Source: Chthonomonadales bacterium (GTDB lineage Bacteria > Armatimonadota > Chthonomonadetes > Chthonomonadales > CAJBBX01). From it: DNA of 56,558 nt. Shown one piece after another: positions 43,853 to 53,844 of the stretch (positions within the stretch are counted from its first letter, which is position 1; each line of letters begins with the position of its first letter). The position numbers and the translations under genes are program-made. The notes beneath the pieces were generated by a model that saw only the letters and a list, made by a program, of their open reading frames with translations, was not told the origin of the DNA and searched no databases. Location of the stretch: positions 1 to 56,558 of the forward strand of contig DAIDHP010000025.1 in the NCBI GenBank assembly GCA_027459625.1, written 5' to 3'.

Positions 43853-45607
43853 CTACCCCAGCAATTCCGCGAGCGCTTCGTCCTGGGCGCTCTTAAACTG
43901 CTCGTTATACAAGTTTTGGTAAACCCCCTCTCGCGCCACAAGCTCCGCATGCGTGCCGATATCCACGATCCTCCCTTTGTCCATCACCACGATGCGATCC
44001 GCATTCATGATGGTGGCGAGGCGGTGGGCGATGACGAAGTTGGTGCGCCCCTTCATCAGTTTTTCCAGCGCCGCCTGCACGTTCGCCTCCGTCTTGGAGT
44101 CCAGCGCGGAGGTGGCGTCATCCAAAATGAGAATGCGCGGATTGGTCAGGGTGGCGCGGGCGATCGCCATACGCTGCTTTTGTCCAACGGAAAGCTTGAT
44201 GCCCTCTTCTCCGATTTTCGTGTCGTATCCATCCGGCAAAGTCATGATGAAGTCATGCAGATCGGCGTTCTTCGCGGCTTGAATGATCTGTTCCCGGGTG
44301 GCGTCATTGCGTCCGTAACGGATGTTCTCGGCAAGCGACACCGAGAAAAGCAGCGATTCCTGGCTTACATATCCAATTTGCCGCCTGACCGATTCCAATC
44401 GAATTTGACGGATATCCACTCCGTCTATCAGGATCGCCCCCTCCGTGGCGTCGTAGAACCGTGCAATGAGGTTAACGAGAGTTGTCTTGCCCGCTCCGCT
44501 CGGTCCCACAATGGCGATCACCTCGCCCGGTTGGACATCGAGGTTAATATCGATAAGCGCTTGATTATCACGTGAATAACCAAAGGATACATGACGAAAA
44601 GTGACGGATCCCTTTAGGTTCGACATGGATTTGGCGTTGGGAGCGTCGGTGATTTCCGGACGTGTGTCAAGAACCTCGAATACGCGATCCATGGACGCCC
44701 CGGCCCACTGCGCCTGAACGTTGAAATCCACAAGCCGTAAAGCCGGGTCATAAAGGTAGCCGATATATCCTGTGAAGGCGACCAGTTCTCCGACCTTCAA
44801 CGTGTGTACCCCCACCAGTTTGGCTCCGATCCAGTAAACCAATCCGGTGCCCACCGCGCGAATGATGGTGGCGGTGGCGGCTAGGATACGGTTGAGCGTT
44901 GCCTGAGTCATCTGCAAATCGTAATTGAGCCGAATCGTTTTGATGAACTGCTCGGTTTCGAAATTCTCGCGCACGAAGGCTTTCACCACGGTGATGCCCG
45001 ATATCTTCTCCTGAAGGGTTCCGATCAAGGCGTCCCAGCTTTTCCTAATCTCCACGGAAAGAGGACGGATTTTTTTAAGGAACAGCTTGTAGTTGAAAAC
45101 ATAGATCGGGACCACGGCCATGGCGATGAGGGCGAGCTTGACGTTCATCAGGAAGATAACCGGGATTACGAGGACGAGGGTTAGCATATCCGTGATGAGG
45201 GTGACGAACCCGCCGGTAATCATGTATTGGATTACATTGATATCATCCACGGCGCGCGCCATGATCTTACCCGTCTGACGCTGATCGTAATAACTTAACG
45301 ATAACCGGTTCAGATGACGGTAGGAGTGAAACCGCAGATCGAAGACCACTCTTTGACCAAGCCATCCGATGAGATAGTTGAGTGAAAAGGAGACGATCCC
45401 TCTGAACAGGTAAATGCCTATGATAATCCAAAATATCCAGTTGAGGGTGTGCCACATATGGTGCGGGAGCACCCTGTCGATAACGAACTGGATGATCCTT
45501 GGCAGAGGCAGGGCGGTGAGGGTGACCATGAACATCAGGAACACCGCAAGGAAGACTCGATATCGATAAGGCCTCAGGTAGCCCAACAAGCGTCGGAAGT
45601 TGCTCAT
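43853..45607 (-). CDS. ABC exporter half-transporter (subunit with non-standard ATP-site residues)
   Basis: A 584-residue half-transporter with six membrane helices (about residues 15-300) and a C-terminal ATPase. Walker A is GPSGAGKTT. The signature reads LSVGQ instead of LSGGQ, and Walker B ends ILILDDATSALD, with Asp where the catalytic Glu normally stands. Such substitutions are typical of one member of heterodimeric exporters (TM287/288 and BmrCD type). The gene overlaps the upstream ABC gene by 4 bp. Substrate is unknown: a lipid, drug or peptide is possible. The family acts at the inner membrane. Confidence 0.9.
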   Translation of the reverse strand: MSNFRRLLGYLRPYRYRVFLAVFLMFMVTLTALPLPRIIQFVIDRVLPHHMWHTLNWIFWIIIGIYLFRGIVSFSLNYLIGWLGQRVVFDLRFHSYRHLNRLSLSYYDQRQTGKIMARAVDDINVIQYMITGGFVTLITDMLTLVLVIPVIFLMNVKLALIAMAVVPIYVFNYKLFLKKIRPLSVEIRKSWDALIGTLQEKISGITVVKAFVRENFETEQFIKTIRLNYDLQMTQATLNRILAATATIIRAVGTGLVYWIGAKLVGVHTLKVGELVAFTGYIGYLYDPALRLVDFNVQAQWAGASMDRVFEVLDTRPEITDAPNAKSMSNLKGSVTFRHVSFGYSRDNQALIDINLDVQPGEVIAIVGPSGAGKTTLVNLIARFYDATEGAILIDGVDIRQIRLESVRRQIGYVSQESLLFSVSLAENIRYGRNDATREQIIQAAKNADLHDFIMTLPDGYDTKIGEEGIKLSVGQKQRMAIARATLTNPRILILDDATSALDSKTEANVQAALEKLMKGRTNFVIAHRLATIMNADRIVVMDKGRIVDIGTHAELVAREGVYQNLYNEQFKSAQDEALAELLG

Positions 45608-47364
45608 AGCTTCACCCCCTCCGCCTCGCGGGATTCCAGCGCCACCTTGAACTGCTGATTGTAAAGACTTGCGTATATGCCTCCCTGCTGGAGCAGCTCT
45701 ATGTGGCTGCCAGCTTCGCGTATAACCCCTTTCTCCATAACGACTATGAGGTCCGACGCCACGATGGTGGACAATCGGTGCGCCACCACAAAGCTGGTGC
45801 GGCCTTTCATCAGATGGTCCAGAGCCTCCTGGATGAGGGATTCCGTTTCGGAATCGAGCGAGGATGTCGCTTCGTCCAAAACGAGGATGCGCGGATCGGA
45901 GAGGATCGCGCGGGCGATGGCTATCCTCTGCTTCTCGCCGCCGGACAGCTTTATGCCGGACTCGCCGATCAGGGTGTCGTAACCCTTCGGGAGCGCTTCG
46001 ATGACATGGGCGATATTCGCCGCCCTTGCCGCCTCCTCCACCTCCTCGTTGGTGGCGTCCAGCTTGCCGTAACGGATGTTCTCTCGTATCGAAGTGTTGA
46101 AGAGGATCGTCTCCTGGATCACAACGCCGACCTGCTTTCTGAGAGAGTCGATGGTCACATCCCGCAGGTCGTATCCATCCACGAGTATGGCGCCATCGGT
46201 TACGTCGTAGTGCCGAGAGAGGAGGTTAATCATGGTTGTCTTGCCGGATCCGGATTGCCCCACGAAGGCGACCATCATGCCCGGCTTGATGTCGAGGTTG
46301 ATGTCCTTCAGCACCGGCTGGCCGGGTTCGTATTCGAACCAAACGTGCTTGTATTCCACATGCCCTTTGATATCCGGCATCACTTTGGCTTCGGGTTTAT
46401 TTTGAATGTTAGGCTCGGTGTCCAGCGTGCCGAAGATGCGGTTCAACGCGGCGTTGGTGCGGGCGAACTGGTCGTTTAACTGAATGAGGCGCAGGATCGG
46501 TCCGTACATATAGCCTGTGATAAAGGATATGAACGCCACTAGATTACCCGGAGAGAGACGATTCATCATCTCCTCCCGTCCGCCGTACCATATGATGAGC
46601 GCCACGCCGCAGCCGCTTCCGATGAACTCCGCAATGGTCCATAATCGGGTTCCCAGCATGGAGAGGTCCACATTCAGATCCAACAGGTTGCGAGTCTGCC
46701 CTACGAACTGGCGGACCTCCGTGCGCTCCTTGGCATAGGATTTTACGACCATCGCGCCCGCCAGCTTCTCCTGCAGGTCGCCGAGCATGACGTCCCGTTC
46801 CTCTCGAACATCATCCGCCGCCTTCTTGATATGGCCAATGTGCAGTAAATAGTTCGCCACGTAAAACGGGGAGACGGAGAGAGCCACGAGAGCCAGCTTC
46901 CAATCCTTGATAAAGACAATAACGAGGACGCCGATAAGCGTGGCGGAATCCTGCATCAGCCGAACGAAACTGCCGCTGATCAACTGATCGAGAGTGGCTA
47001 CGTCGTTGGTGATATTGGACATCATCTTGCCAATCTGGTTCTTCTCGAAGTAGCCTAGGGAGAGTGTCTGCATGTGGCTGTAAAGCCTGCGGCGCATCTC
47101 CATCTTGAACTGCTGTCCAAGGTAGGTCACGGCGAAGGTCAGCGCATAACCCACTAGGCCCGTACCGGCGGCGATGCCCACCAAGGCGAGGAAGACCAGA
47201 AAGAGGTTAATGGAATGGTGTTTAAAGAGGCTGTCGATAAGATGAGCGACAATAAGCGGTCCCGGCAATCCCAATCCAGCCGTGATGACTGTGAGGATTG
47301 CGATGAGGACCATAATCTTCCAATATGCTTTTAATTCATGAACCAGTCTTATAAAATTTCGCAT
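45604..47364 (-). CDS. ABC exporter half-transporter (subunit with canonical ATP-site residues)
   Basis: A 586-residue half-transporter of the same architecture. Walker A is GQSGSGKTT, the signature is LSGGE, and Walker B ILVLDEATSSLD keeps the catalytic Glu. The start overlaps nothing; the end overlaps the next gene (ATGA), so the two are made in equal amounts and probably form a heterodimer. The transmembrane part begins VHELKAYWKIMVLIAILTVI. Nothing here identifies the cargo; nearby genes are mixed. Confidence 0.9.
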   Translation of the reverse strand: MRNFIRLVHELKAYWKIMVLIAILTVITAGLGLPGPLIVAHLIDSLFKHHSINLFLVFLALVGIAAGTGLVGYALTFAVTYLGQQFKMEMRRRLYSHMQTLSLGYFEKNQIGKMMSNITNDVATLDQLISGSFVRLMQDSATLIGVLVIVFIKDWKLALVALSVSPFYVANYLLHIGHIKKAADDVREERDVMLGDLQEKLAGAMVVKSYAKERTEVRQFVGQTRNLLDLNVDLSMLGTRLWTIAEFIGSGCGVALIIWYGGREEMMNRLSPGNLVAFISFITGYMYGPILRLIQLNDQFARTNAALNRIFGTLDTEPNIQNKPEAKVMPDIKGHVEYKHVWFEYEPGQPVLKDINLDIKPGMMVAFVGQSGSGKTTMINLLSRHYDVTDGAILVDGYDLRDVTIDSLRKQVGVVIQETILFNTSIRENIRYGKLDATNEEVEEAARAANIAHVIEALPKGYDTLIGESGIKLSGGEKQRIAIARAILSDPRILVLDEATSSLDSETESLIQEALDHLMKGRTSFVVAHRLSTIVASDLIVVMEKGVIREAGSHIELLQQGGIYASLYNQQFKVALESREAEGVKL

Positions 47365-47981
47365 GAGGTGAAACCTTTTTGCGCGTGAATGCAGGCGGAA
47401 CCTGTTCGGGAAGCGTCCGGGCCGGGAGAGAGCTTTCCTCTTCGAATTCCGCCTAGCGTTGAGTCATCTCTCCCGAGAGTGCCAACCACTTACGAATATG
47501 TGCAAGCCAATCGTTACAAACGATCCCTGTTTTCATGGCGATCTCCTTACTCCTCAAAGGGAGGGCTGTCCGTCTAATAGGCTCTCCGAGAATCGGCGGA
47601 AAGCGGGTGTTGAATCACAAAGCCCTTGCACCTGCAAGTGTCGCTTCGCAGGGGCAAAGGCCTTTCCAAATCTTTCCAAATGGGAGAGTGCGGACAATTG
47701 TCAAATCCGTCAAAATGGCGTCGTTTCATATACATACGCATTTCAAATCTAATTATACCCCCAAAAACGAGAAAATAGAAAAAACAGCTTGCAAGGATGT
47801 TGAATGACTTTCATTTTTCGCGCGGGGTGGCGAACGTGGGCTCCCCGCAAGTGAGTATCGGACGGGCGAGCAGGAAAATGGAGGGTTTTGCGAAAATAAT
47901 GAAGGAATTTTCCGTTTTTTGAGGGAAGAAAAGAGTATAACATAGAAGATCGCTTACTAAAAGAAAGTGTTCGGCACACCT
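47365..47981. other. Intergenic region between the ABC exporter and cas3
   Basis: About 600 bp without a gene. GCCCTTGCACCTGC and GCAGGGGCAAAGGC (47622-47635 and 47648-47661) form an imperfect 14-bp hairpin that would lie in the leader of the minus-strand exporter mRNA. Convincing promoters were not identified. The last 200 bp before cas3 probably hold the cas promoter. Confidence 0.5.
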
Positions 47982-50363
47982 ATGGAGCATAACACACAGT
48001 CGGAATTTATCGCTCATACGCGAAGAAAAGACAATACTACTCAGAGCATCATTGATCATCTCGAATGTGTTGCATCAAAGGCTTCATCATACACGGCGAA
48101 AATCGGAATGCCTCTTTTCGGCGAGTTGATTGGCTTATGCCATGACCTAGGAAAATACTCATCTGAGTTTCAGGATTATATTAGGAATGGCGGTGAGAGA
48201 GGCTCCGTAGATCATTCCACCACGGGAGCTCAATTTATTTGGTCATTGACGCCAAATTGTGACGATCATTTATCCGTATTGGTCAAGGAGTTTTTAGCGT
48301 TAATTATTGCCTCACATCACAGTGGATTGATTGATTGTATATCACCGGATGGGCTGGATAAATTCACCGAGAGATTAGGAAAATCGATTGCCCGAACGTC
48401 ACTATTAGATGAAGAGTCATTTGTAAGAAACAAAATTCGTGAATTGATATCATCTCAGGAATTCAATAAAGAAACAGATAAACTGTTTGAGTTGATTAAG
48501 TCGGATATCAATCAACCTATTTTCCGGGCGGGATTACTGGTGAAGTTTCTTTTTAGCGCATTAATAGATGCTGACCGCACAGATACCTCCAACTTCACCG
48601 ATGCATCCCTTTCGGAATATCGCGGAGGTTATTCGGAATGGGGATTGCTGATTGATAGGCTCGAAAATCATCTGTCCCAATTGCCTGTGAGGAATAAGGT
48701 GGATGAGATTCGACACAGGATATCCAATGAGTGCGCAACCGCATCGGAAAGAGAAAGAGGATTGTATCAGTTGACTGTTCCAACCGGGGGAGGAAAGACA
48801 TTGGGCGCCATGCGCTTTGCCCTTAGACATGCAAAGAAGTGGGGCATGGATCGCATTATATACATAGCCCCTTATATCTCCATAGTTGGGCAGAATTTCG
48901 ACGCGGTAAGTTCCATACTTCAGGCGTCATCTGACGATCCATTGATACTGGAGCATCACTCAAATCTATTGCTTGAAAAGGATACGGAATGGAACAGGAT
49001 TCTTTCGGAAAACTGGGATGTGCAAGTTATTTTCACAACTGCAGTTCAATTTCTGGAAACTCTATTTGGAGGGGGTACCAAATCCGTTCGACGAATGCAT
49101 CAACTTGCCAACTCCGTCATCATTCTTGACGAGGTGCAGTCAATCCCAATAAGGGTCATTCACATGTTCAATAACGCGATCAATTTTTTGACGGAGGTTT
49201 GTGGTTCTACGGTTGTATTTTGCACCGCAACCCAGCCATTGTTTGACAAAGTCAACAAAGAAAAAGGCGCCGCTAGATTTTCGCCAGACTCAAGTATTAT
49301 AGACGATGTGAAGGGCCTGTTTGAGGAACTGAAGCGCGTTAAAATAATCGATTGTAGAAAAATCGGCGGATGGACGGATGAAGAGATAACAGATCTCACC
49401 AATAGAGAGATGGCATCCACTGGAAGTTGTTTAGTCATAGTCAATACGAAAAAGGAGGCGAAGGAAATTTATCTACGTTGCCGTTCGAACGCCGATAATG
49501 TATTTTATCTAAGTACAAATATGTGTGCGGAACATAGAAATGATTGTTTAAACGAGATTAAAAAACTGCTTACTTCCGATATACCTGTAATTTGTATAAG
49601 CACCCAGCTAATAGAAGCTGGGGTAGATGTGGATTTCGGGACTGTGATTAGATCAATGGCAGGGATGGATTCCATCGTTCAAGCCGCCGGACGCTGTAAT
49701 CGTGGTGGACTAAGGGAAAACGGTAACACCTATATTGTGAACCCGTTGAATGAAAACTTAAGGAGTTTGCAGGAAATTAAGGAAGCCAAAGAGAGCGCTG
49801 AACGCATTTTGGAAGAAACATCAAAGGGATTGGATAAGGATTTGCTCAATCCTGATATAATGGCGCGTTACTATCATTATCACTTTTTTGAGAAGGCTAG
49901 TGTAATGGATTATCCTGTTCAAGCTGGCAATAAAATTGATAGAAACGATTCATTGCTATCATTGCTATCGAATAATAATAATTCTGTGGAGGCATATAAA
50001 AGGCAGAATAAAATAAAACCTAATATTCCTTTGCGTCAATCATTTAAGACAGTCGGAGAATTATTCAGGGTTATTAAAAACGATACTACTGCAGTCATTG
50101 TACCCTATGGAGATAAAGGAAGAGATATCATTAATAATTTATTAATTACTACTGATGTTAAAAATCAAAAAAATTTATTAAGGAGTGCTCAGCGTTACAC
50201 TGTCACATTATTTCAAAATGATTTTGATAGACTGAAAATGAGTGGTGTCTTGCATGAGGTGTGGACTGAGTCTGAATTATATTGGCTTGATGTTTCGCAC
50301 TATGACGATGATATTGGTTTTATTATTTCTGGCAAAAATGATATGGATATTTTAATAGGATAA
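47982..50363 (+). CDS. cas3: CRISPR-associated nuclease-helicase Cas3 (type I-C)
   Basis: A 793-residue protein that is recruited by Cascade to degrade target DNA. The N-terminal HD nuclease domain has CHDLGKYSSEFQDYI (His54, Asp55), followed by the second histidine cluster ASHHSG near 110-114. The helicase has Walker A VPTGGGKT (266-273), the DEVQ box in ILDEVQSIP, the SSTQL-like ISTQLIEAGVD and motif VI QAAGRCNRGG. The ATG at 47982 is preferred; a GTG at 47967 would add five residues. Cas5c follows after 12 bp. It is the first gene of the cas operon. Confidence 0.95.
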   Translation: MEHNTQSEFIAHTRRKDNTTQSIIDHLECVASKASSYTAKIGMPLFGELIGLCHDLGKYSSEFQDYIRNGGERGSVDHSTTGAQFIWSLTPNCDDHLSVLVKEFLALIIASHHSGLIDCISPDGLDKFTERLGKSIARTSLLDEESFVRNKIRELISSQEFNKETDKLFELIKSDINQPIFRAGLLVKFLFSALIDADRTDTSNFTDASLSEYRGGYSEWGLLIDRLENHLSQLPVRNKVDEIRHRISNECATASERERGLYQLTVPTGGGKTLGAMRFALRHAKKWGMDRIIYIAPYISIVGQNFDAVSSILQASSDDPLILEHHSNLLLEKDTEWNRILSENWDVQVIFTTAVQFLETLFGGGTKSVRRMHQLANSVIILDEVQSIPIRVIHMFNNAINFLTEVCGSTVVFCTATQPLFDKVNKEKGAARFSPDSSIIDDVKGLFEELKRVKIIDCRKIGGWTDEEITDLTNREMASTGSCLVIVNTKKEAKEIYLRCRSNADNVFYLSTNMCAEHRNDCLNEIKKLLTSDIPVICISTQLIEAGVDVDFGTVIRSMAGMDSIVQAAGRCNRGGLRENGNTYIVNPLNENLRSLQEIKEAKESAERILEETSKGLDKDLLNPDIMARYYHYHFFEKASVMDYPVQAGNKIDRNDSLLSLLSNNNNSVEAYKRQNKIKPNIPLRQSFKTVGELFRVIKNDTTAVIVPYGDKGRDIINNLLITTDVKNQKNLLRSAQRYTVTLFQNDFDRLKMSGVLHEVWTESELYWLDVSHYDDDIGFIISGKNDMDILIG

Positions 50364-50375
50364 GAGGAGACAACT

Positions 50376-51062
50376 ATGTTAAATGAGATAGAATTCAAGG
50401 TATACGGACGTTACGCATTATTTACTGATCCTATAACAAAAATCGGAGGAGAGAAGTGCTCATATCACATCCCTACATACGAGGCAATTAAAGGAATAAC
50501 CAAATCAATTTACTGGAAGCCTAGTTTTATTTGGCATATAGACAAGATTAGAATAATGAAGCGTATTCGTATGGAATCAAAGAGTGCTAAGCCCTTAAAG
50601 TACGTTGGTGGCAATGATCTTTCTATATACACCTACCTATCCGATGTGGAGTATCAGGTTCTCGCGCATTTTGAATGGAATGCGTTTCGAGCAGATTTGG
50701 CAGATGATCGGAATGATATCAAACATCTTTCGGTTGCAGAGAGAATGATTGAGAAAGGAGGACGCCAAGATATTTTTTTAGGTACAAGAGAATGTCAGGG
50801 ATATGTTGAACCCTGCAAATTTGGTGATAAGCAAGGATTCTATGATGATTATGGCGATTTGTCATTTGGATTAATGTTTCATGGTTTTAGTTATCCTGAT
50901 GAGATTGGAGTGAATGAATTGCACAGACGATTATGGAGACCTATTATGCATAATGGTATAATTGAATTCCCGAACCCAAATGATTCCTCAGTCTTGCGAA
51001 GCAAAGTCAGAGATATGGATCCACACCCGCCAAGTTCCATGAAGTTGGAGGATATATCATGA
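50376..51062 (+). CDS. cas5c: Cas5c, crRNA-processing Cascade subunit
   Basis: A 228-residue Cas5d/Cas5c protein. In type I-C systems this subunit replaces Cas6: it cuts the precursor crRNA at the base of the repeat hairpin and stays on the 5' handle. The N-terminal EIEFKVYGRYALFTDPITKI is the RRM strand, and SYHIPTYEAIKGITKSIYWKP is the family's conserved helix. GAGGAGA precedes the ATG. No separate cas6 is present. The stop overlaps the cas8c start. Confidence 0.93.
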   Translation: MLNEIEFKVYGRYALFTDPITKIGGEKCSYHIPTYEAIKGITKSIYWKPSFIWHIDKIRIMKRIRMESKSAKPLKYVGGNDLSIYTYLSDVEYQVLAHFEWNAFRADLADDRNDIKHLSVAERMIEKGGRQDIFLGTRECQGYVEPCKFGDKQGFYDDYGDLSFGLMFHGFSYPDEIGVNELHRRLWRPIMHNGIIEFPNPNDSSVLRSKVRDMDPHPPSSMKLEDIS

Positions 51063-53002
51063 GCTGGATGCAAAAATTGTGGCAAACATATGATAATAAT
51101 GTTGATTCTGTAAGGAATGATAATGAAAATATTCCTTTGACTCCACTTTATCACAGTATTCGAGATATGCAATTGAATATTTTAATTGACATGAACGGAC
51201 ATTTTATAAGAGCTCATTTATTTAACCCCAAAATAAAGGCTGTAATACCCGTTACGGAGGATTCAGACAGCAGATCCAGTAACTGTTGCCCGCATCCCTT
51301 GTTTGACAGCTTTCAATATGTTGCCGGAGATTTAAGCAATTTCGGAGTGAATAATGATAATGATTATTCCGCATATTGCAAACAACTTGAAAAATGGTGT
51401 GCCTCAAATTATTCTGACTCTAAAATTGAGGCAGTGTATAAGTATATATTATCAAAATCTATAATAGCTGATTTAAGGGACACAGGTCTTTTAGCTGTCG
51501 ATTCAAACGGGAAATTAATCACAAATTGGAATAATACAATGGGCGAGAAGCCTGAGATATTCAAGCTCACCCCTAAGGATCCAACGACAAAGAATTATCT
51601 ACAGCATAAGCTTACAGCTGGGTTCTCCGTAGAGATACTTGGTGATCCACAATCAAAACTATGGGAGGACAAGTCTATACGGAATAAATGGATAAAGTAT
51701 TGCATTAATATGCAATCTATGGAAAAGGGTACATGCTATGTTTCCGGTGAGAAAACCATTCTAGCGGATAAGCATCCAAAGTATATTAGAAGGGCTGGCG
51801 ACAACGCTAAACTTATTTCATCTTTGGATTCAGGGGGTACCTGTTATCATGGACGATTCACCAATGCGAACGAGGCGACAGGGATAGGGATTGAGACCAC
51901 TCAAAAAGTTCATAATGCGTTAAAATGGTTGATAGCGCGTCAAGGTAGATCCTACGGAGATTTCACTGTAGTTTCATGGGCGGTTACCGGAGAGGATGTG
52001 CCGGATCCGTGCGCCGATGTTTTGGATTTGGCGGGTGTCAAGAACGTCAAGGAAACATATACCGCTCAGGAGATTGGAATTCAGTTGAGCGAAAAAATCG
52101 CGGGGTATAAGCATATTATCGGTGACACTACGGACGTGGTTGTAATGGGACTTGAATCCATTACATCGGGAAGATTGTCAGTAGTGTTTTACGATGGACT
52201 TACGGGCTCCGAATTACTGCAAAAAGTTGAGGACTGGCATACGAAGTGCGGTTGGATGCAACGTATCGGGAAAGTGGAGTTTGTCGGCGCTCCGTCCCCT
52301 TCGATTGTTGCAAACATGGCTTACGGCAAAGATGGAAAGGAGGGGTTCAAGGCGGACAATAAAATTCGAGCCATGGTGGTAAAGCGACTTCTTCCGTGTA
52401 TTGTTGACGGGGCGCCAATTCCAAATGATTTGGTTAAGGCTTGTGTCGAACGTGCGACACGCAACAAGGGGATTCCGGACTATGTTTGGGAAACATCCCT
52501 TGGAGTTGCATGTGCATTATACAAATATCAAAATATGGATCGAGGGTATCAAATGGGACTAGAAAAGGATAGGATGACCAGGGATTACTTATATGGCAGG
52601 TTGCTGGCCTTGGCAGATGATCTTGAAGGTGCGGCTATTTACTCAAAGGAAAAGAAAAAGAGAGAGAGGGATACCACCGCTGAAAGACTGCTGCAAAGAT
52701 TTTCCCAGAAACCATATTCCACATGGCTCATAATAGCTGTTTCACTTTCTCCATACAAAACCAAATTGCGCTCGGACAAGGGAGGTGTTTTAAACAATAT
52801 TGAATCGGGGATGGACGAAGTGATGAGTATGTTTAATAGCGAGGATTTTATCTCGGATAAACCTCTCTCCGGTGAATTCCTACTGGGATTTCATTGCCAG
52901 CGAAATAATCTAAGAAATCGATGGAAAACTCAATCACCGAATAATGGGAATGAAAGCGATAGCGATACGGAAAAAATAAATAAAGAAGGGGAAACAGAGT
53001 AA
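51059..53002 (+). CDS. cas8c: Cas8c (Csd1), large Cascade subunit
   Basis: A 647-residue Csd1-family protein that recognises the PAM and starts DNA unwinding. The N-terminus MSWMQKLWQTYDNN and the following SIRDMQLNILIDMNGHF are typical. Also visible are the TCYVSGEKTILADKHPKYIR block (with the family's cysteine) and the FHNANEATGIG-like FTNANEATGIG stretch. Its start overlaps cas5c (ATGA) and its stop overlaps cas7 (TAATG). The last ~140 codons are likely also translated separately as Cas11c. The C-terminal 25 residues are highly charged. Confidence 0.93.
   Translation: MSWMQKLWQTYDNNVDSVRNDNENIPLTPLYHSIRDMQLNILIDMNGHFIRAHLFNPKIKAVIPVTEDSDSRSSNCCPHPLFDSFQYVAGDLSNFGVNNDNDYSAYCKQLEKWCASNYSDSKIEAVYKYILSKSIIADLRDTGLLAVDSNGKLITNWNNTMGEKPEIFKLTPKDPTTKNYLQHKLTAGFSVEILGDPQSKLWEDKSIRNKWIKYCINMQSMEKGTCYVSGEKTILADKHPKYIRRAGDNAKLISSLDSGGTCYHGRFTNANEATGIGIETTQKVHNALKWLIARQGRSYGDFTVVSWAVTGEDVPDPCADVLDLAGVKNVKETYTAQEIGIQLSEKIAGYKHIIGDTTDVVVMGLESITSGRLSVVFYDGLTGSELLQKVEDWHTKCGWMQRIGKVEFVGAPSPSIVANMAYGKDGKEGFKADNKIRAMVVKRLLPCIVDGAPIPNDLVKACVERATRNKGIPDYVWETSLGVACALYKYQNMDRGYQMGLEKDRMTRDYLYGRLLALADDLEGAAIYSKEKKKRERDTTAERLLQRFSQKPYSTWLIIAVSLSPYKTKLRSDKGGVLNNIESGMDEVMSMFNSEDFISDKPLSGEFLLGFHCQRNNLRNRWKTQSPNNGNESDSDTEKINKEGETE
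52574..53002 (+). CDS. cas11c: Probable Cas11c small subunit from an internal start in cas8c
   Basis: In type I-C systems the Cascade small subunit is known to be made from an internal ribosome-binding site near the 3' end of cas8c. Here an in-frame ATG at 52574 (MTRDYLYGRLLALADDLEGA) follows AAAGGAT by a few bases and would give a 142-residue, largely helical product, close to the expected size. Other nearby ATGs (52533 and 52551 region) lack a comparable site. The start is inferred. Confidence 0.6.
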   Translation: MTRDYLYGRLLALADDLEGAAIYSKEKKKRERDTTAERLLQRFSQKPYSTWLIIAVSLSPYKTKLRSDKGGVLNNIESGMDEVMSMFNSEDFISDKPLSGEFLLGFHCQRNNLRNRWKTQSPNNGNESDSDTEKINKEGETE

Positions 53003-53844
53003 TGTCTTTAACTAACAAGAAGGACTTTGCAGTCATAATACGTGTAAAAAACGCCAATCCAAACGGAGATCCGTTAAGCGAAAACAGACCAAGGATAACT
53101 GCGGATGGATACGGCGAAATGACCGACGTGTGTCTGAAACGCAAAATCCGTAACAGATTGATGGACCGTGGAATTGATATTTTTGTTCAATCAGATGATA
53201 ACAATATTGACGGTTTTGCCTCTCTGAGAGAAAGATTTGAAAAATCATTGACAGCGGAACAGAGAAAGAACGGGGAAGCGGCTTGCGAAAAGTGGTTCGA
53301 TGTGCGAGCTTTCGGACAGGTGTTCGCTATACCGGGGGCACGTTCAGGAGAAGGCGTCTCCATCGGTATTCGTGGTCCTGTGTCGATTCAATCCGCATTC
53401 AGTATTAAACCAGTAAGTATCACCAGCGTTCAGATTACAAAAAGCGTAAGTGGCGAATCCGGTGCGAAAAAGGGTTCTGATACGATGGGTATGAAACATA
53501 GAATCGACAGCGGCATATATGTCTTTTTTGGCAGTATGAATCCTCAACTCGCAGTTAAGACCGGGTTTAGTGACGATGACGCCAAAGTGATTAAGGAGAT
53601 ATTGCCTAGTCTATTTGAGAATGACGCCTCCTCCGCCAGACCCGAAGGAAGCATGGAGGTTCTGAATGTTGTTTGGTGGGAGCATAATTGCCCGAGCGGT
53701 CAGGCCTCATCAGCGAAAGTGCATAACAGCTTGCGTTTGGAGGAAACCGAGGATTTTAATCCAGTTCTATCTTTTGATCCTGCAAAAGGACCCGATGACG
53801 CTGATATAAATTGGCCAAGACCGGTAGTATTGAATGGAATTTGA
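53002..53844 (+). CDS. cas7: Cas7 (Csd2), Cascade backbone subunit
   Basis: A 280-residue Cas7-family protein; several copies coat the spacer part of the crRNA. KDFAVIIRVKNANPNGDPLS is the conserved N-terminal strand with the NGDP loop, and FDVRAFGQVFAI, the GIRGPVSIQSAFS thumb-like segment and MGMKHRIDSGIYVFFGSMNP follow the Csd2/Csh2 pattern. It overlaps cas8c by one base and cas4 by 11 bases. Confidence 0.94.
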   Translation: MSLTNKKDFAVIIRVKNANPNGDPLSENRPRITADGYGEMTDVCLKRKIRNRLMDRGIDIFVQSDDNNIDGFASLRERFEKSLTAEQRKNGEAACEKWFDVRAFGQVFAIPGARSGEGVSIGIRGPVSIQSAFSIKPVSITSVQITKSVSGESGAKKGSDTMGMKHRIDSGIYVFFGSMNPQLAVKTGFSDDDAKVIKEILPSLFENDASSARPEGSMEVLNVVWWEHNCPSGQASSAKVHNSLRLEETEDFNPVLSFDPAKGPDDADINWPRPVVLNGI

